Counted from the first letter of the stretch, positions 47,541-58,383 are shown. The stretch is DNA of 64,000 bases from Phycicoccus sp. HDW14 (GCF_011383005.1 NZ_CP049935.1:1922001-1986000); one strand, 5' to 3'. Program-made: numbers and translations. Notes: generated by a model from the letters alone, not told the origin.

Positions 47541-49776
47541 TCATCGAGCGCACCGTCACGCCCTTCGTCGTCTACGGCGAGGACCCGGTCCTGCGCGCCC
47601 TCGAGAAGATCACCGCCAACAAGGCGCGCATCGTCTTCTGCGTCACCGAGCACGGACACCTCATCGGGTCGATCACCGACGGCGACGTCCGCCGGTGGAT
47701 CTCCGGGCAGGACCAGGTCGACCTCTCGCGCCCCTGCTCGGAGGCCGCCAACACCGGTGCCGTCAGCGCGCCGGCCACCGCCACGCCGGCCGAGGTCCGC
47801 ACGCTCTTCCACGGAGCCGTCGACCACGTGCCGCTCGTCGACGAGCAGGGCCACCTCGTGGCCGTCGCGGTCAACCGCAGCGACGCCTTCCGGGTCGGCC
47901 GGCACGAGGTCGGCAAGGGCAACCCGGCCTTCGTCATCGCCGAGATCGGCATCAACCACAACGGGTCGGTCGACCTCGCCAAGCACCTCGTCGACCTCTC
48001 CGCCGACGCCGGCGCCGACGCCGTGAAGTTCCAGCTGCGCGACATGGGCGCGCTCTACCGCGGCGGCACCGGCAGCGAGGGCGAGGACCTCGGACCGCAG
48101 TACACCCTCGACCTGCTCTCCCGCTTCAACCTCCCCGCCGAGCGGCTTTTCGAGGTCTTCGACCACGCCAAGGGGCTCGGGTCGACGTCATGTGCACCCC
48201 CTTCGACCCCAAGAGCCTCGACGCCCTCGTCGAGTACGGCGTGCCCGCGCTGAAGATCGCCTCCGCCGACCTGACCAACCACACCCTGCTGCGGCACGCG
48301 GCCGCCTCGGGCACCCCGCTCGTCGTCTCCACCGGCATGTCCACGGAGGCCGAGATCCGCGAGAGCGTGGCCCTGTTGCGGTCCACGGGAACGCCGTACG
48401 CACTGCTGCACTGCCAGTCGACCTACCCGGCGCCGTTCAAGGACGTCAACCTGCGCTACCTCACCCGGCTCGCCGAGCTCGGCGACTGTCCGGTCGGCTA
48501 CTCCGGCCACGAGCGCGGGTACCACGTGCCGGTGGCGGCGGTGGCCCTCGGCGCGACGATCGTCGAGAAGCACGTCACCGTCGACAAGTCGATGGAGGGC
48601 AACGACCACAAGGTCTCGCTGCTGCCCGACGAGCTGCGCGCGATGGTCGAGCGGATCCGCGAGGTCGAGGAGGCGCTGGGCTCCACCGAGCCCCGCGTCG
48701 TCAGCACCGGCGAGATGATGAACCGCGTCAACCTCGCCAAGAGCCTCGTCGCCGCCCGTGACCTCGCCGCCGGCGAGACCATCGACCTGGCGGCGGTCGA
48801 CGTCAAGAGCCCCGGCCGGGGCCTGCAGCCCAACGCCCTCGACACCCTCGTCGGGCGCACCGCCAAGCGCGCGATGGCGGCCGGCGACTTCTTCTACGCC
48901 TCCGACCTCGCCGACGCCGTGCCCACGGGCCGCCAGTACGACTTCCGCCGGCCGTGGGGCCTGCCGGTGCGCTACCACGACGTCAGCGCCCTCATCGCCG
49001 ACTGCACCCCGGACTTCCTCGAGTTCCACTTCTCCTACAAGGACCTCGAGATCGACCCGCACACCGCGGTGCCGCGCGCCCTGCCGATGGGCTACGCCTG
49101 CCACGCCCCCGACCTGTTCGCCGGTGACTTCATCCTCAACCTCGCGAGCGAGGACGACGCGCACTGGGAGCGCTCCGCCGAGGAGCTGCAGCGGGTCATC
49201 GACATCACCCGCTCGATGCGCGACCGCTTCGAGCAGGAGGCCGACCCCGTCGTCATCTCGAGCGTCGGCGGCTTCACCACCGACCGGCACGTCTCCCCCG
49301 ACGAGATGCCCGACATGTACGCCCGGGTCGCCGCCGGGCTCGACCGGGTCGACGACTCCGGGGTGCGCCTGGCCTGCCAGACGCTCCCTCCGTTCCCGTG
49401 GTACATGGGCGGCCAGCTCTACTGCAACCTCTTCGTGCGCCCGTCCGACACAGCCGAGTTCGCCACGACGTACGGCCGCCGGCTCTGCCTCGACGTGTCG
49501 CACTCGAAGCTCGCCGCCACCTTCCTCGGCGTCCCGTTCTCCGAGGCCGTCGAGCTGCTGGCCCCCCACACCGAGCACCTGCACCTCGTCGACGCGGTGG
49601 GCGTCGACGGCGAGGGCGTGCAGGTCGGAGACGGCGAGGTCGACTGGGCCGTGCTCGCCGAGCAGCTCGACCGGCACGCCCCGGGGGTCTCGTTCATCCC
49701 CGAGATCTGGCAGGGCCACGTCAACCACGGCGAGGGCTTCTGGGTCGCGCTCGATCGGCTGGAGCAGTGGTTCTGA
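47537..49776 (+). CDS. CBS-NeuB-SAF-TIM barrel fusion: nonulosonate synthase with extra domains (one frameshift)
   Basis: About 746 residues after repair. Residues 1-115 are two CBS motifs (LIGSITDGDVRRWI and VPLVDEQGHLVAVAVNR). Residues ~120-390 are the NeuB synthase barrel: FVIAEIGINHNGSVDLAKHL, AVKFQLRD, KIASADLTNHTLL, VSTGMSTEAEI, ALLHCQSTYPAP, GYSGHERGYHVPVAAVALGATIVEKHVT. A SAF domain (~405-470, VDVKSPGRGLQPNALDTLVGR) follows. Residues ~480-746 form a sugar-isomerase-like TIM barrel with LCLDVSHSKLA, LHLVDAVG and IPEIWQGH as possible metal ligands. One G is missing at 48179-48181. NeuB condenses phosphoenolpyruvate with a hexose derivative; the extra domains suggest nucleotide control and substrate preparation. 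Confidence 0.85.
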
Positions 49777-50846
49777 CCGCTCCGCCGCTCGCCCTCTGGG
49801 TCGTCCCCGTGGCCGAGCTCGGCGGGGTCGCACGGCACGTGCTCGACACCGCCGAGGTCGGGGTGCCGGGGTACCGACTCGTCGTGCAGTGCCCGCCCGG
49901 GCCGCTCGCCGAGCGGCTGCGCACCCTCGGTGCCGCTGTCACCACGGCACCCGTCGGGCCGGAGCACGGGGTCCGCGAGTCGGTCGCGGCCGTCCGGGAC
50001 GCCGTGCGCTCGCTCGCCCCGGCCGTCGTCCACTCGCACCTGTCCTGGGCCGACGTCGTCACCGCGGCAGCCACCGCCGGGGCGTCGAGCGCCGTCGTCA
50101 CCACCGAGCACGGCATCGCCGCCGACGACCTCGTCTACCACGGCACCGCGTGGCGCTCGCGGCTCAAGGTCGCCCTGCACACCGCCCGGCTGCGCCGCGC
50201 CGACGCCGTCATCGCCGTGTCGCAGGCGACCGCCGAGACCCTGCGCGCCAAGTGGCACCCCGGGCGGGGAACGGCGGTGCACGTCGTCCCCAACGGCGTC
50301 GACCCGCTGCCCGTCGCCCCACCGAGGGCCCCCGGCCTGCACGTCTGCTCGGTGGCCCGGCTCGCCCCCGAGAAGCGCCTCGACGACCTGCTGCGGGCCT
50401 TCGCCGTGCTCCACGCCCGGCGCCCCGAGGCCCGGCTCACCCTCGCGGGCACCGGGCCCGAGGAGGCCGCCCTGCGCGCCCTCGTCGCCGACCTCGGGCT
50501 CACCGGAGTCGTCGGGCTCCCCGGCCACGTCGACGCCCCCGCGCTGCTGGCCCGGGCCGACGTCCTCGTCCAGCTCTCGGTGTGGGAGAACTGTTCCTAC
50601 TCGCTGCTCGACGCCCTCGTCCACGGCGTCGGGGCCGTCGCGACACCGGTCGGCGGCAACCCGGAGATCCTCCCGGCCGATGCCCTCGTCGAGGCCTCCG
50701 ACGCCGAGAGGGTGGCCGACGCCGTCGAGCGCCAGGCCCTCGACCCCACGACCCGACCGACCCTCCCCGCCGGCTGGCCCACGCGCGCCGACATGACGGC
50801 GGGCATCGCCGGCGTCTACGACTCGGTCACCGGGAACCTGCGGTGA
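49767..50846 (+). CDS. GT4 family glycosyltransferase
   Basis: About 359 residues: LALWVVPVAELGGVARHVLDTAEVG, VVHSHLSWADVVTAA, VTTEHGIAADD, AVIAVSQATAETL, VHVVPNGVDPLP, LHVCSVARLAPEKRLDDLLRAF and SVWENCSYSLLDALVHGVGAVATPVGGNPEI (EX7E region with Glu replaced in part by Asn-Cys-Ser). The GTG start lies inside the end of neuB. It probably adds one residue of the glycan. Confidence 0.85.
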   Translation: MVLTAPPLALWVVPVAELGGVARHVLDTAEVGVPGYRLVVQCPPGPLAERLRTLGAAVTTAPVGPEHGVRESVAAVRDAVRSLAPAVVHSHLSWADVVTAAATAGASSAVVTTEHGIAADDLVYHGTAWRSRLKVALHTARLRRADAVIAVSQATAETLRAKWHPGRGTAVHVVPNGVDPLPVAPPRAPGLHVCSVARLAPEKRLDDLLRAFAVLHARRPEARLTLAGTGPEEAALRALVADLGLTGVVGLPGHVDAPALLARADVLVQLSVWENCSYSLLDALVHGVGAVATPVGGNPEILPADALVEASDAERVADAVERQALDPTTRPTLPAGWPTRADMTAGIAGVYDSVTGNLR

Positions 50847-51871
50847 GCGCCGTCGTCCTCGCCGCCAACAACGGGGAGGTCGGGGGCGGCGAGGTGATGC
50901 TCCTCGCCACCGCCGGGGTGCTGCGCGACCTCGGGGTCGAGACCGAGGTGGTCGGCCCCGATGCCGAGGGCGGGGTGCTCGACGCGGCCGAGGAGGCGGG
51001 CTTCCCGGTGCACCGGCTCGACGCCGACCGGCGCCGCTACGCCCACGAGTTGCGGGAGTGGCACCGCGGCACCACCGGGCTCACGTGGTGCCACGGGCTC
51101 GTGCCGTCGCTGGCCACCGCCGGGCGCCGACACCGCCTCGTCCACCTCCACCAGCTGCCGAGCCGGGCGCACCGCGCGGCCCTGCTCGCCGCCCGCAGCG
51201 GGGCCACCGCCACCCTCGCCCCGAGCCGCTGGCTGGCCGCCCGGGTCTCGGGCACGAGCGTGCTGCCCAACTGGACCGCCGACCCCGGCCCGGTCCCCCC
51301 GCACGCGCCCCACGAGGGGGCGCCCCGGCTGGGGTTCCTCGGCCGGCACACGGTCGACAAGGGGCTCGTGGTCCTCGCCGAGGCGCTGGCCGGCCTCCCC
51401 GAGGGCGAGCGCCCCCGGCTGGTCCTCGCGGGCGAGCCGCGGTTCACCGACGCCGCCACCGCCCGGCGGGTCGCCGAAGCGCTCGACCCGCTCGGCGACA
51501 CCGTCGAGCGCGTCGGCTGGGTGACCCCGGCCGCCCTCTTCACCGCCGTCGACGGGCTCGTCGTGCCGTCGGTCGCCCCCGAGGCCTTCGGGCTCGCCGC
51601 CGCCGAGGCGATGGCCGCCGGCGTGCCGGTCGTCACCACCGACGCCGGGGCCCTCCCCGAGCTCGTCGGACCCGACCACCCGTGGGTCGCCGCCGCCGGT
51701 GACGCCGACGCCCTGCGTGCGGCCGTCGCCGCCTGGGCCGCAGCCGCGCCCACCGAGCGCGCGTCCGTCGTCGCCGACCAACGGGCCCGATGGCAGGCCG
51801 AGCACTCGCCCGAGGCGGCCCACGACCGCATCGCCGCCCTCCTGCGCGACCTCCACGTCCACCCGGCCTGA
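50843..51871 (+). CDS. GT4 family glycosyltransferase
   Basis: 342 residues: [69 protein letters not shown] and [30 protein letters not shown], the EX7E donor-binding motif. GTG overlaps the previous stop (GTGA). Acts with the GT4 before it in extending the lipid-linked glycan; sugar specificity is not evident. Confidence 0.86.
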   Translation: MSAVVLAANNGEVGGGEVMLLATAGVLRDLGVETEVVGPDAEGGVLDAAEEAGFPVHRLDADRRRYAHELREWHRGTTGLTWCHGLVPSLATAGRRHRLVHLHQLPSRAHRAALLAARSGATATLAPSRWLAARVSGTSVLPNWTADPGPVPPHAPHEGAPRLGFLGRHTVDKGLVVLAEALAGLPEGERPRLVLAGEPRFTDAATARRVAEALDPLGDTVERVGWVTPAALFTAVDGLVVPSVAPEAFGLAAAEAMAAGVPVVTTDAGALPELVGPDHPWVAAAGDADALRAAVAAWAAAAPTERASVVADQRARWQAEHSPEAAHDRIAALLRDLHVHPA

Positions 51872-51932
51872 CCCGGCGCCGTCTGCGAGGATGGCGCCGA
51901 CCCGCCACCCGGACCGGAAGGCCCTGCCGCCC

Positions 51933-52913
51933 ATGCCCACCGCGCTCATCACCGGCATCACCGGACAGGACGGGCTCTACCTCTCCGAGCTGCTGCTCTC
52001 CAAGGGCTACGAGGTCCACGGCATCGTCCGCGGCCAGAACAACCCCAAGCGCGAGCTCGTGCGACGCACCGTCCCGGACGTCCACCTGCACACGGGCGAC
52101 CTCACCGACCTCTCCAGCCTGATCCGCGCGATGGCCACGGCGCGGCCCGACGAGGTCTACAACCTCGGCGCGGTCTCCTTCGTCGCGTACTCGTGGGAGA
52201 ACGCACGGGTCACCACCGACGTCACGGGCAACGGCGTCCTCAACGTCCTCGAGGCGGTCCGGCTCTACTGCGGCGACGACCTCGGGAAGGTCCGCTACTA
52301 CCAGGCGTCCAGCTCGGAGATGTTCGGCAAGGTCCAGGAGGTCCCGCAGCGCGAGTCGACCCTCCTGTGGCCACGCTCCCCCTACGGGGTGGCCAAGGTC
52401 TTCGGCCACTACATGACCATCAACTACCGCGAGTCCTACGGGATGCACGCCAGTTCGGGCATCCTCTTCAACCACGAGTCGCCCCGTCGCGGACCGGAGT
52501 TCGTCACGCGCAAGGTCTCGATGGCCGTCGCCCGCATCGCCGAGGGCCGCCAGGACACGCTGACGATGGGCAACCTCGACGCCCAGCGAGACTGGGGCTT
52601 CGCCGGTGACTACGTCGAGGGCATGTGGCGGATGCTGCAGCAGCCCGAGGCCGACGACTACGTGCTCGCCACGGGCAGCACCCACTCCATCCGCGACCTG
52701 CTCGACGTCGCGTTCGCCCACGTCGGCATCGACGACTGGTCCGGCCTCGTGCAGCAGGACCCCCGCTTCATGCGGCCCGCCGAGGTCGACCTCCTCGTCG
52801 GCGACGCGTCCAAGGCCCGCGACCGCCTCGGCTGGATCCCCACCGTCGGCTTCGAGGACCTCGTGCGGATGATGGTCGACGCCGACCGCGCGCTGCTGCG
52901 CGCCGACCGGTGA
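51933..52913 (+). CDS. gmd: GDP-mannose 4,6-dehydratase
   Basis: Converts GDP-mannose to GDP-4-keto-6-deoxymannose, precursor of 6-deoxy sugars. 326 residues: [60 protein letters not shown] (catalytic Ser/Glu), [13 protein letters not shown] (Tyr-Lys), [17 protein letters not shown] and [22 protein letters not shown] 51933 begins after a 61-base gap, the only real gap in this stretch of the operon. A second, related gene overlaps its end. Confidence 0.9.
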   Translation: MPTALITGITGQDGLYLSELLLSKGYEVHGIVRGQNNPKRELVRRTVPDVHLHTGDLTDLSSLIRAMATARPDEVYNLGAVSFVAYSWENARVTTDVTGNGVLNVLEAVRLYCGDDLGKVRYYQASSSEMFGKVQEVPQRESTLLWPRSPYGVAKVFGHYMTINYRESYGMHASSGILFNHESPRRGPEFVTRKVSMAVARIAEGRQDTLTMGNLDAQRDWGFAGDYVEGMWRMLQQPEADDYVLATGSTHSIRDLLDVAFAHVGIDDWSGLVQQDPRFMRPAEVDLLVGDASKARDRLGWIPTVGFEDLVRMMVDADRALLRADR

Positions 52914-53862
52914 GCACCGCCCTCGTCACGGGGGCCACCGGGCAGGACGGCGGCTTCCTCGTCGAGCGCCTGCTCGCCGAGGGCCACGAGGTGCACGGGC
53001 TGGTCCGGCGCGAAGACCTCGGGGGCACGCTCCCGAGGGGCTGGTGGTCCACGAGGTCGACCTCGGCGGGCCCGAGGACGACCTCGCCGGCCTCGTCGAG
53101 CGGGTCGCGCCCGACGAGCTGTACAACCTCGGCGGCGTCAGCTCGGTGGCGCAGTCGTGGGCCGAGCCGCTGCTCACGACCCGGGTGAGCGGCACGGCGG
53201 CCCTCGTCCTGCTCGAAGCGGCCCGCCGGGTCGGCGAGCGGACCGGCCGCGAGGTGCGTGTCCTCCAGGCCGCCAGCGCCGAGATCTTCGGGGAGCCGCC
53301 GGTCGCGCCCCAGGACGAGGACACCCCGGTGCGCCCGGTCAGCCCCTACGGCGCGGCCAAGGCGCTCGCCCACCACGGCGTCGGCATCGCCCGGGCGCGC
53401 GGGCAGTTCGCGACCTCGGTCATCCTCTACAACCACGAGTCGCCGCGCCGGCCGGAGACCTTCGTGACCCGCAAGATCACCCGCACCGTCGCGGCCATCG
53501 CCGCCGGGCGGGCCGACCGGCTGGTCCTCGGCAACCTCGACGCCCGCCGCGACTGGGGCTGGGCGCCCGACTACGTCGACGCGATGGTCCGGGCCGTGCG
53601 GCACGACGAGCCGGCCGACTACGTCGTCGCCACCGGCGAGGCCCACACGGTGCGCGACCTCGTCGCCGCGGCCTTCGCCCGGGCGGGCATCGAGGACTGG
53701 GAACCCCTCGTCGAGGTCGACCCCGCCCTGCTGCGCCCGGCCGACCCGAGCCTGCTCGTGGGCGACGCGACCCGGGCCCGGACCGCCCTCGGCTGGGCCC
53801 CCACGGTGCCCTTCACCGAGCTCGTCGCACGCATGGTCGACGCCGAGCGCTTCGAGGCCTGA
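52910..53862 (+). CDS. Second Gmd-like nucleotide-sugar dehydratase (one frameshift)
   Basis: About 317 residues after repair, a paralog of the preceding gene: [70 protein letters not shown] (Tyr-Lys), [18 protein letters not shown] and [18 protein letters not shown]. One C is missing from CCC at 53032-53034. Sequence divergence from its twin suggests a different role: a GDP-4-keto-6-deoxymannose reductase/epimerase-like step or a second substrate. It keeps dehydratase-type [11 protein letters not shown] overlap. Confidence 0.82.
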
Positions 53863-54005
53863 GGCGCCCCGGATTCCGCGCCCGGCGAACCTCGGCCGTT
53901 CGGACGAGGGACCCCCTCACCGGAACGGATGCCCACCGAGCACGAACGGGCAGGTCAGCCTTCCTGCGCTTTACGTGGTCTTTACCCTCCCGGGATGCTG
54001 GATCC

Positions 54006-55246
54006 GTGGCCCACACCCTGCCGGACGGACGCACCGTCGCCGTCGCCCACGACTACCTCACCCAGCGCGGTGGCGCCGAGCGCGTCGTCCTCTCGCTGGC
54101 CAAGGCCTTCCCCGGCGCCCCCGTGCACACCACCCTGCACGAGCCCGAGGCCACCTACCCCGAGCTCGGCGAGCTCGACGTGCGGGCCTCCTCGCTCAAC
54201 CGCTTCGGCCCGGCCCGCCGCTCCTACCGCGCCGCCCTGCCGCTGCTGCCCTTCGCCGCCTCGTCGGTGCGCCCGACCGAGGACGTCGTCGTCGCCTCCA
54301 CCTCCGGCTGGGCCCACGGCTTCCGCGCCGAGGGTGACGTCGTCGCCTACTGCCACGCCCCCGCCCGCTGGCTCTACCAGGCCGAGGCCTACCTCGGCGG
54401 CCCGATGCGCTCCTCCGCCAAGGGCCTGGCCCTGGCGATGATGAAGCCCTCGCTCCTCGCCTGGGACCGCCGCGCCGCGCAGCGCCCGGCCAAGTACCTG
54501 TGCAACTCCCGCGTCGTCCGTGACCAGATCGGTGAGGCCTACGGCATCGAGGCCGAGGTCGTCCCGCCGCCGCACGCGATGGACTTCGACGCCCCCCGCG
54601 AGAGCGTCCCGGACCTGCACGACTGGGCGGCCGAGGGCTACCTGCTCGTCGTCTCGCGGCTGCTGCCCTACAAGAACGTCGACGTCCTCGTCGAGGCCGT
54701 GCGCGGCACCGACGAGCGGCTCGTCGTCGTCGGCACCGGCCCGGAGAAGGCTCGCCTGCAGGCCATCGCCCCGCCGAACGTGCGCATGGTCGAGGGCCTC
54801 AGCGAGGCGCAGCTGCGCTGGGTCTACGCCCAGGCCCGCCTGCTGCTCGCCCCGAGCCTCGAGGACTACGGCCTGACCCCGCTCGAGGCCGCCGCGTTCG
54901 GCGTCCCGACCGTCTCGCTCGGCGCCGGGGGCTACCTCGACACCGTCGTCGACGGCCTGACCGGGCTCTACGTCGAGGCCCCACCGCCTCCGCCTTCCGC
55001 TCCGGCATCGCCGAGGCCACCCGCCGGTCCTGGGACACCGAGGTCGTCCTCAAGCACGCGGACGAGTTCGGCGAGGAGCGCTTCGGCCGCCGCATCCGCG
55101 AGGCCGTCGCCTCCGTGCGACCGGGCACACCGCGCGCCCTGCCGGCCCGGGAGCGCCTCGTCCTGAGCGGCAGCTCCCCGGCGCCCGCCTGGGCCGCCTC
55201 GGTCGCCTCCCGCCTCGCGCTCGCCCCGACGACGGTCACCGACTGA
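54006..55246 (+). CDS. GT4 family glycosyltransferase (one frameshift)
   Basis: About 413 residues after repair: VAVAHDYLTQRGGAERVVLSLAKAFPGAPVHTTL, VVAYCHAPARWLYQAEAYL, KYLCNSRVVRDQIGEAYG, LLVVSRLLPYKNVDVLVEAV and APSLEDYGLTPLEAAAFGVPTVSLGAGGYLDTV. The N-terminus is like WbaZ/mannosyltransferases that act early on a lipid-linked sugar. One C is missing from CCCC at 54979-54982; repair gives EAPTASAFRSGIAEATRRSW. TTTACCCT at 53981-53988 may be its -10. Its stop overlaps the ATG of the initiating transferase (ATGA-type). Confidence 0.83.
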
Positions 55247-56706
55247 TGGCCCTCGTCTCCCCGGTCCGGGTCACCGCGGGCCCGCGCGTCCGGGCCGCCA
55301 CGCCGCGCCTCATCGCCCCGGCCGCCGTCGCCACCGACCTCGTCGGCATCGCCCTCGTCATCACCCTCGCGGCGCTCGGCCGGATGCACCTGCCGTTCGC
55401 GAACGCCGCCGCCGACGTCCACGACCTGGCCATCGCCGCGGCCGTGCCGCTGGCCGCCGGCTGGCTGCTCGCCATCGCCGCCCACGGCGGCTACGCGCGC
55501 CACCTCTTCGGCGCCGGGTCGGCCGAGTACAAGCAGGTCGTGCGGGCCACGCTCGTCGGGGCCGGCGCGATCGGCGTCGTCTCCTACCTCGCCAAGCTCG
55601 AGTTCTCGCGCGGCTTCTTCTTCCTCCTCATCATCCTCGGCGTGCCGGTGCTCGTCCTCGGCCGCCACCTGCTGCGCCGCGCCGTGCACGCCGCCCGTCG
55701 CCGCGGCCGGCTGACCCACCGCGTCCTCGTCTCCGGCTCGCCCGACCAGGTCGACGAGGTCGCCGACGTGCTGCGCCGCGAGCCGTGGCTCGGCTACGAG
55801 GTCGTCGGTGGCCTGCTGCCGGCCCCCGGCCCGGCCACCACCCCCGGTGGCGTCCCCGTCCTCGGCACGACGAACCGCACCGCGGCCGTCGTCGAGAGCG
55901 AGGGCTGCGACGTCGTCCTCTTCGCCGGTGGGGCCGTCGGCTCGGCCCGCGAGATGCGCCGCGCCGCGTGGGACCTCGAGGACTCCGACGTCCAGATCAT
56001 GCTCGTCCCGAGCCTCACCGACGTCGCGACCGACCGGGTCCGGGTGCGCCCCGCCGCCGGCCTGCACCTCATGGAGCTCGACCGCCCGCGCGCCCACCGC
56101 GCCAGCCGCCTGTCCAAGCGCGCCTTCGACATCGTCGGCGCCTCGGCCGGCCTGCTGCTCGCCGGACCCGTCCTGCTCGCCACCGCCCTGGCCATCCGCC
56201 TCCACGACGGCGGCCCGGTGCTGTTCCGCCAGACCCGCGTCGGCCTCACCGGCTCCTTCTTCGACTGCTTCAAGTTCCGTTCGATGGTCGTCGACGCCGA
56301 CCGGATGACCGCCCAGGTCGCCGCGCAGAACAAGCACGGCGAGGACCACGTCCTCTTCAAGGCCGCCGACGACCCGCGCATCACCCGCCCGGGCAAGTTC
56401 ATCCGCCGCTTCTCGATCGACGAGGTGCCGCAGTTCCTCAACGTCCTGCGCGGCGAGATGAGCCTCGTGGGCCCCCGCCCGCCGCTGCCCGAGGAGGTCG
56501 AGCGCTACACCGACGACGTGCGCACGCGCCTCGCGGTGCGCCCCGGGATGACCGGCCTGTGGCAGGTCTCCGGCCGCTCGGACCTGTCGTGGGAGGACTC
56601 GGTCCGCCTCGACCTGTACTACGTCGACAACTGGTCGCTCGTGCAGGACCTGACCATCCTCTGGCGCACGGTCTCCGCGGTGCTCACCGCCCGCGGCGCC
56701 TACTGA
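55246..56706 (+). CDS. Polyisoprenyl-phosphate hexose-1-phosphate transferase (WbaP/WcaJ type)
   Basis: Starts glycan synthesis by moving a sugar-1-phosphate from a nucleotide sugar to undecaprenyl phosphate. 486 residues: four to five N-terminal membrane helices (about 20-150), a CoA-binding-like Rossmann region (160-285, HRVLVSGSPDQVDEVADVL), then the catalytic bacterial sugar transferase domain with KRAFDIVGASAGLLL, FRQTRVGLTGSFFDCFKFRSM, FIRRFSIDEVPQFLNVLRG, SLVGPRPPLPEEV and RPGMTGLWQVSGRSDLSWEDSVRLDLYYVDNWS. Ends the plus-strand operon. Confidence 0.92.
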   Translation: MALVSPVRVTAGPRVRAATPRLIAPAAVATDLVGIALVITLAALGRMHLPFANAAADVHDLAIAAAVPLAAGWLLAIAAHGGYARHLFGAGSAEYKQVVRATLVGAGAIGVVSYLAKLEFSRGFFFLLIILGVPVLVLGRHLLRRAVHAARRRGRLTHRVLVSGSPDQVDEVADVLRREPWLGYEVVGGLLPAPGPATTPGGVPVLGTTNRTAAVVESEGCDVVLFAGGAVGSAREMRRAAWDLEDSDVQIMLVPSLTDVATDRVRVRPAAGLHLMELDRPRAHRASRLSKRAFDIVGASAGLLLAGPVLLATALAIRLHDGGPVLFRQTRVGLTGSFFDCFKFRSMVVDADRMTAQVAAQNKHGEDHVLFKAADDPRITRPGKFIRRFSIDEVPQFLNVLRGEMSLVGPRPPLPEEVERYTDDVRTRLAVRPGMTGLWQVSGRSDLSWEDSVRLDLYYVDNWSLVQDLTILWRTVSAVLTARGAY

Positions 56707-56874
56707 CCGACCGCGGTCAGTCGCTCTCCCAGGGGCCCCTGCCCCGCACCCGCGAGTCCGTGCGATCTGCGCGGCTCCGCGTGCGGTCGCACCCGGAGGC
56801 GCGCACTTCACCGGGAGCCGACGGTCCCGAGGACCCCACGAACGGGTCCGGCGCCGGGCCAGGTTGGTCCCGGG

Positions 56875-58383
56875 TCAGTCGGCCTTGCGGGCCGCGGTGC
56901 GGCGCACCTTCGAGGCCGGCTTGGCCACCGGAACCGGCACCCCCGGACCCGCCGGCACGACCGGCTCGACGACGTCGGACTCCGCCACGGGGGCGGTGTC
57001 GTAGGCCTTCCGGCTCGCGTAGTCGGAGGAGTACGACGAGTAGCCGTACCCGCCGTAGACGACCCCGCCGACCTTGCGCTGCGGTGCGAGGTTGAGCACG
57101 ACACCGAGGACCCGACCGCCGACCTGCGACATCATCCGCGCGGCGAGGCGGGCCTGCTCCTTGTGGGTGCGACCCACGGCGAAGACGAGCAGCGTGCCGT
57201 CGCAGAAGCCCGCGAGCACACCGGCGTCGGTGACCGGCAGCAGCGGCGGGGCGTCGAGGATGACGACGTGGTCCTCGGTGAGCCGGGCCACCAGCTCGTG
57301 CATCCGCACCGACCCGAGCAGCTCGCTGGGGTTCGGCGGCGTGCGTCCGGACGTCACGAGCCGGACGTTCGGCTCGTCGGTCTCGAGCAGCACGTCCTCG
57401 ACGGGCACCTGGCCGGTCAGCACGTGCGAGAGCCCGACCGTGCCGACGACGTCGAAGACCTTCGCGAGGGTCGGGCGGCGCAGGTCGGCGTCGATGATGA
57501 CGACCGACTGGCCCGAGGCGCCGAGCACCCGGGCGAGCGTGGCCGCCACCGTGGACTTGCCCTCGCCGGCATTGGCGCTCGTGACGACGATGCTGCGCGC
57601 GGGGTCGTCGACGCCGACGAAGCGCAGGTTGGTGCGGATCTGCCGGAAGGCCTCCGTCGCGATGCCCAGCTGGCCGACCCGGCCGCGACCGCGCACCACC
57701 CCGAGCTCCTTGGTCTGCGGCACGACCCCGAGCACGCTCGCGGCGGTCAGCTCCTCGACGTCGCCGACGGTGCGCAGCCGGGTGTCGAGCTGGCGGCGGA
57801 CGAAGACCAGCGCGTAGGCGACGCCGAGCCCGACGACCAGCCCGATGAGCCCGCTGCGCTTCGGGTTCGGCGCGATCTTGCCGCCGGGCAGCGCCGACTC
57901 GATGGGCACGATGGAGACGATCGGCTTGGCCGACGGGTCGGCCGCGGTCTCGATGGCGTTGGCCTCCTCGGCCGTGGCCTTGATGACGGCGTCGGCGAGG
58001 ACGCGCGACTCCTCGGGCGTCGGGCCGGTGGCCGTGACCTTGAGGATGACCGAGTTCGCCGCGACGCTCGCGCCGACGCGGCCGGCGACCTCGGCGGGCG
58101 AGGCGTCGATGCCGGTGGCGGCGATGGCCCGCTCGGCGACCGCCCGGCTCGTGACGAGCGGGAGGTAGGAGTCGGCCTTGGACCCACCGAGGGAGTTGGC
58201 CGCGAGGCTGTCGCCGGTGCTCGTCCCCGACCCCGCGACGCGCACGTACCCGCTGGCGTCGGCGAGGTAGACCTCCGGCATCCGCAGCGTCAGCCCGTAG
58301 GCCACCGCTCCCCCGACCAGGGTGAGGAACACCAGGCTGAGGAGGTGGGCACGGGTCAGGCGCACGAAGTCGAGCAGGGTCAC
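56875..58383 (-). CDS. Wzc-like polysaccharide tyrosine autokinase with Wzz domain
   Basis: 502 residues. A Wzz-type chain-length domain with two membrane helices (about 12-36 and 175-195) precedes a BY-kinase: TSANAGEGKSTVAATLARVLG (Walker A), VVIIDADLRRPTLAKVF (A'), VVILDAPPLLPVTDAGVL (Walker B). The C-terminus has a tyrosine cluster (YGGYGYSSYSSDYASRKAY), the expected autophosphorylation site. It controls chain length and export of the glycan. GTG 58383 has GGAGGACC upstream. It points toward the plus-strand operon, ending 168 bases from its end; nothing was found in that gap. Confidence 0.9.
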   Translation of the reverse strand: MTLLDFVRLTRAHLLSLVFLTLVGGAVAYGLTLRMPEVYLADASGYVRVAGSGTSTGDSLAANSLGGSKADSYLPLVTSRAVAERAIAATGIDASPAEVAGRVGASVAANSVILKVTATGPTPEESRVLADAVIKATAEEANAIETAADPSAKPIVSIVPIESALPGGKIAPNPKRSGLIGLVVGLGVAYALVFVRRQLDTRLRTVGDVEELTAASVLGVVPQTKELGVVRGRGRVGQLGIATEAFRQIRTNLRFVGVDDPARSIVVTSANAGEGKSTVAATLARVLGASGQSVVIIDADLRRPTLAKVFDVVGTVGLSHVLTGQVPVEDVLLETDEPNVRLVTSGRTPPNPSELLGSVRMHELVARLTEDHVVILDAPPLLPVTDAGVLAGFCDGTLLVFAVGRTHKEQARLAARMMSQVGGRVLGVVLNLAPQRKVGGVVYGGYGYSSYSSDYASRKAYDTAPVAESDVVEPVVPAGPGVPVPVAKPASKVRRTAARKAD

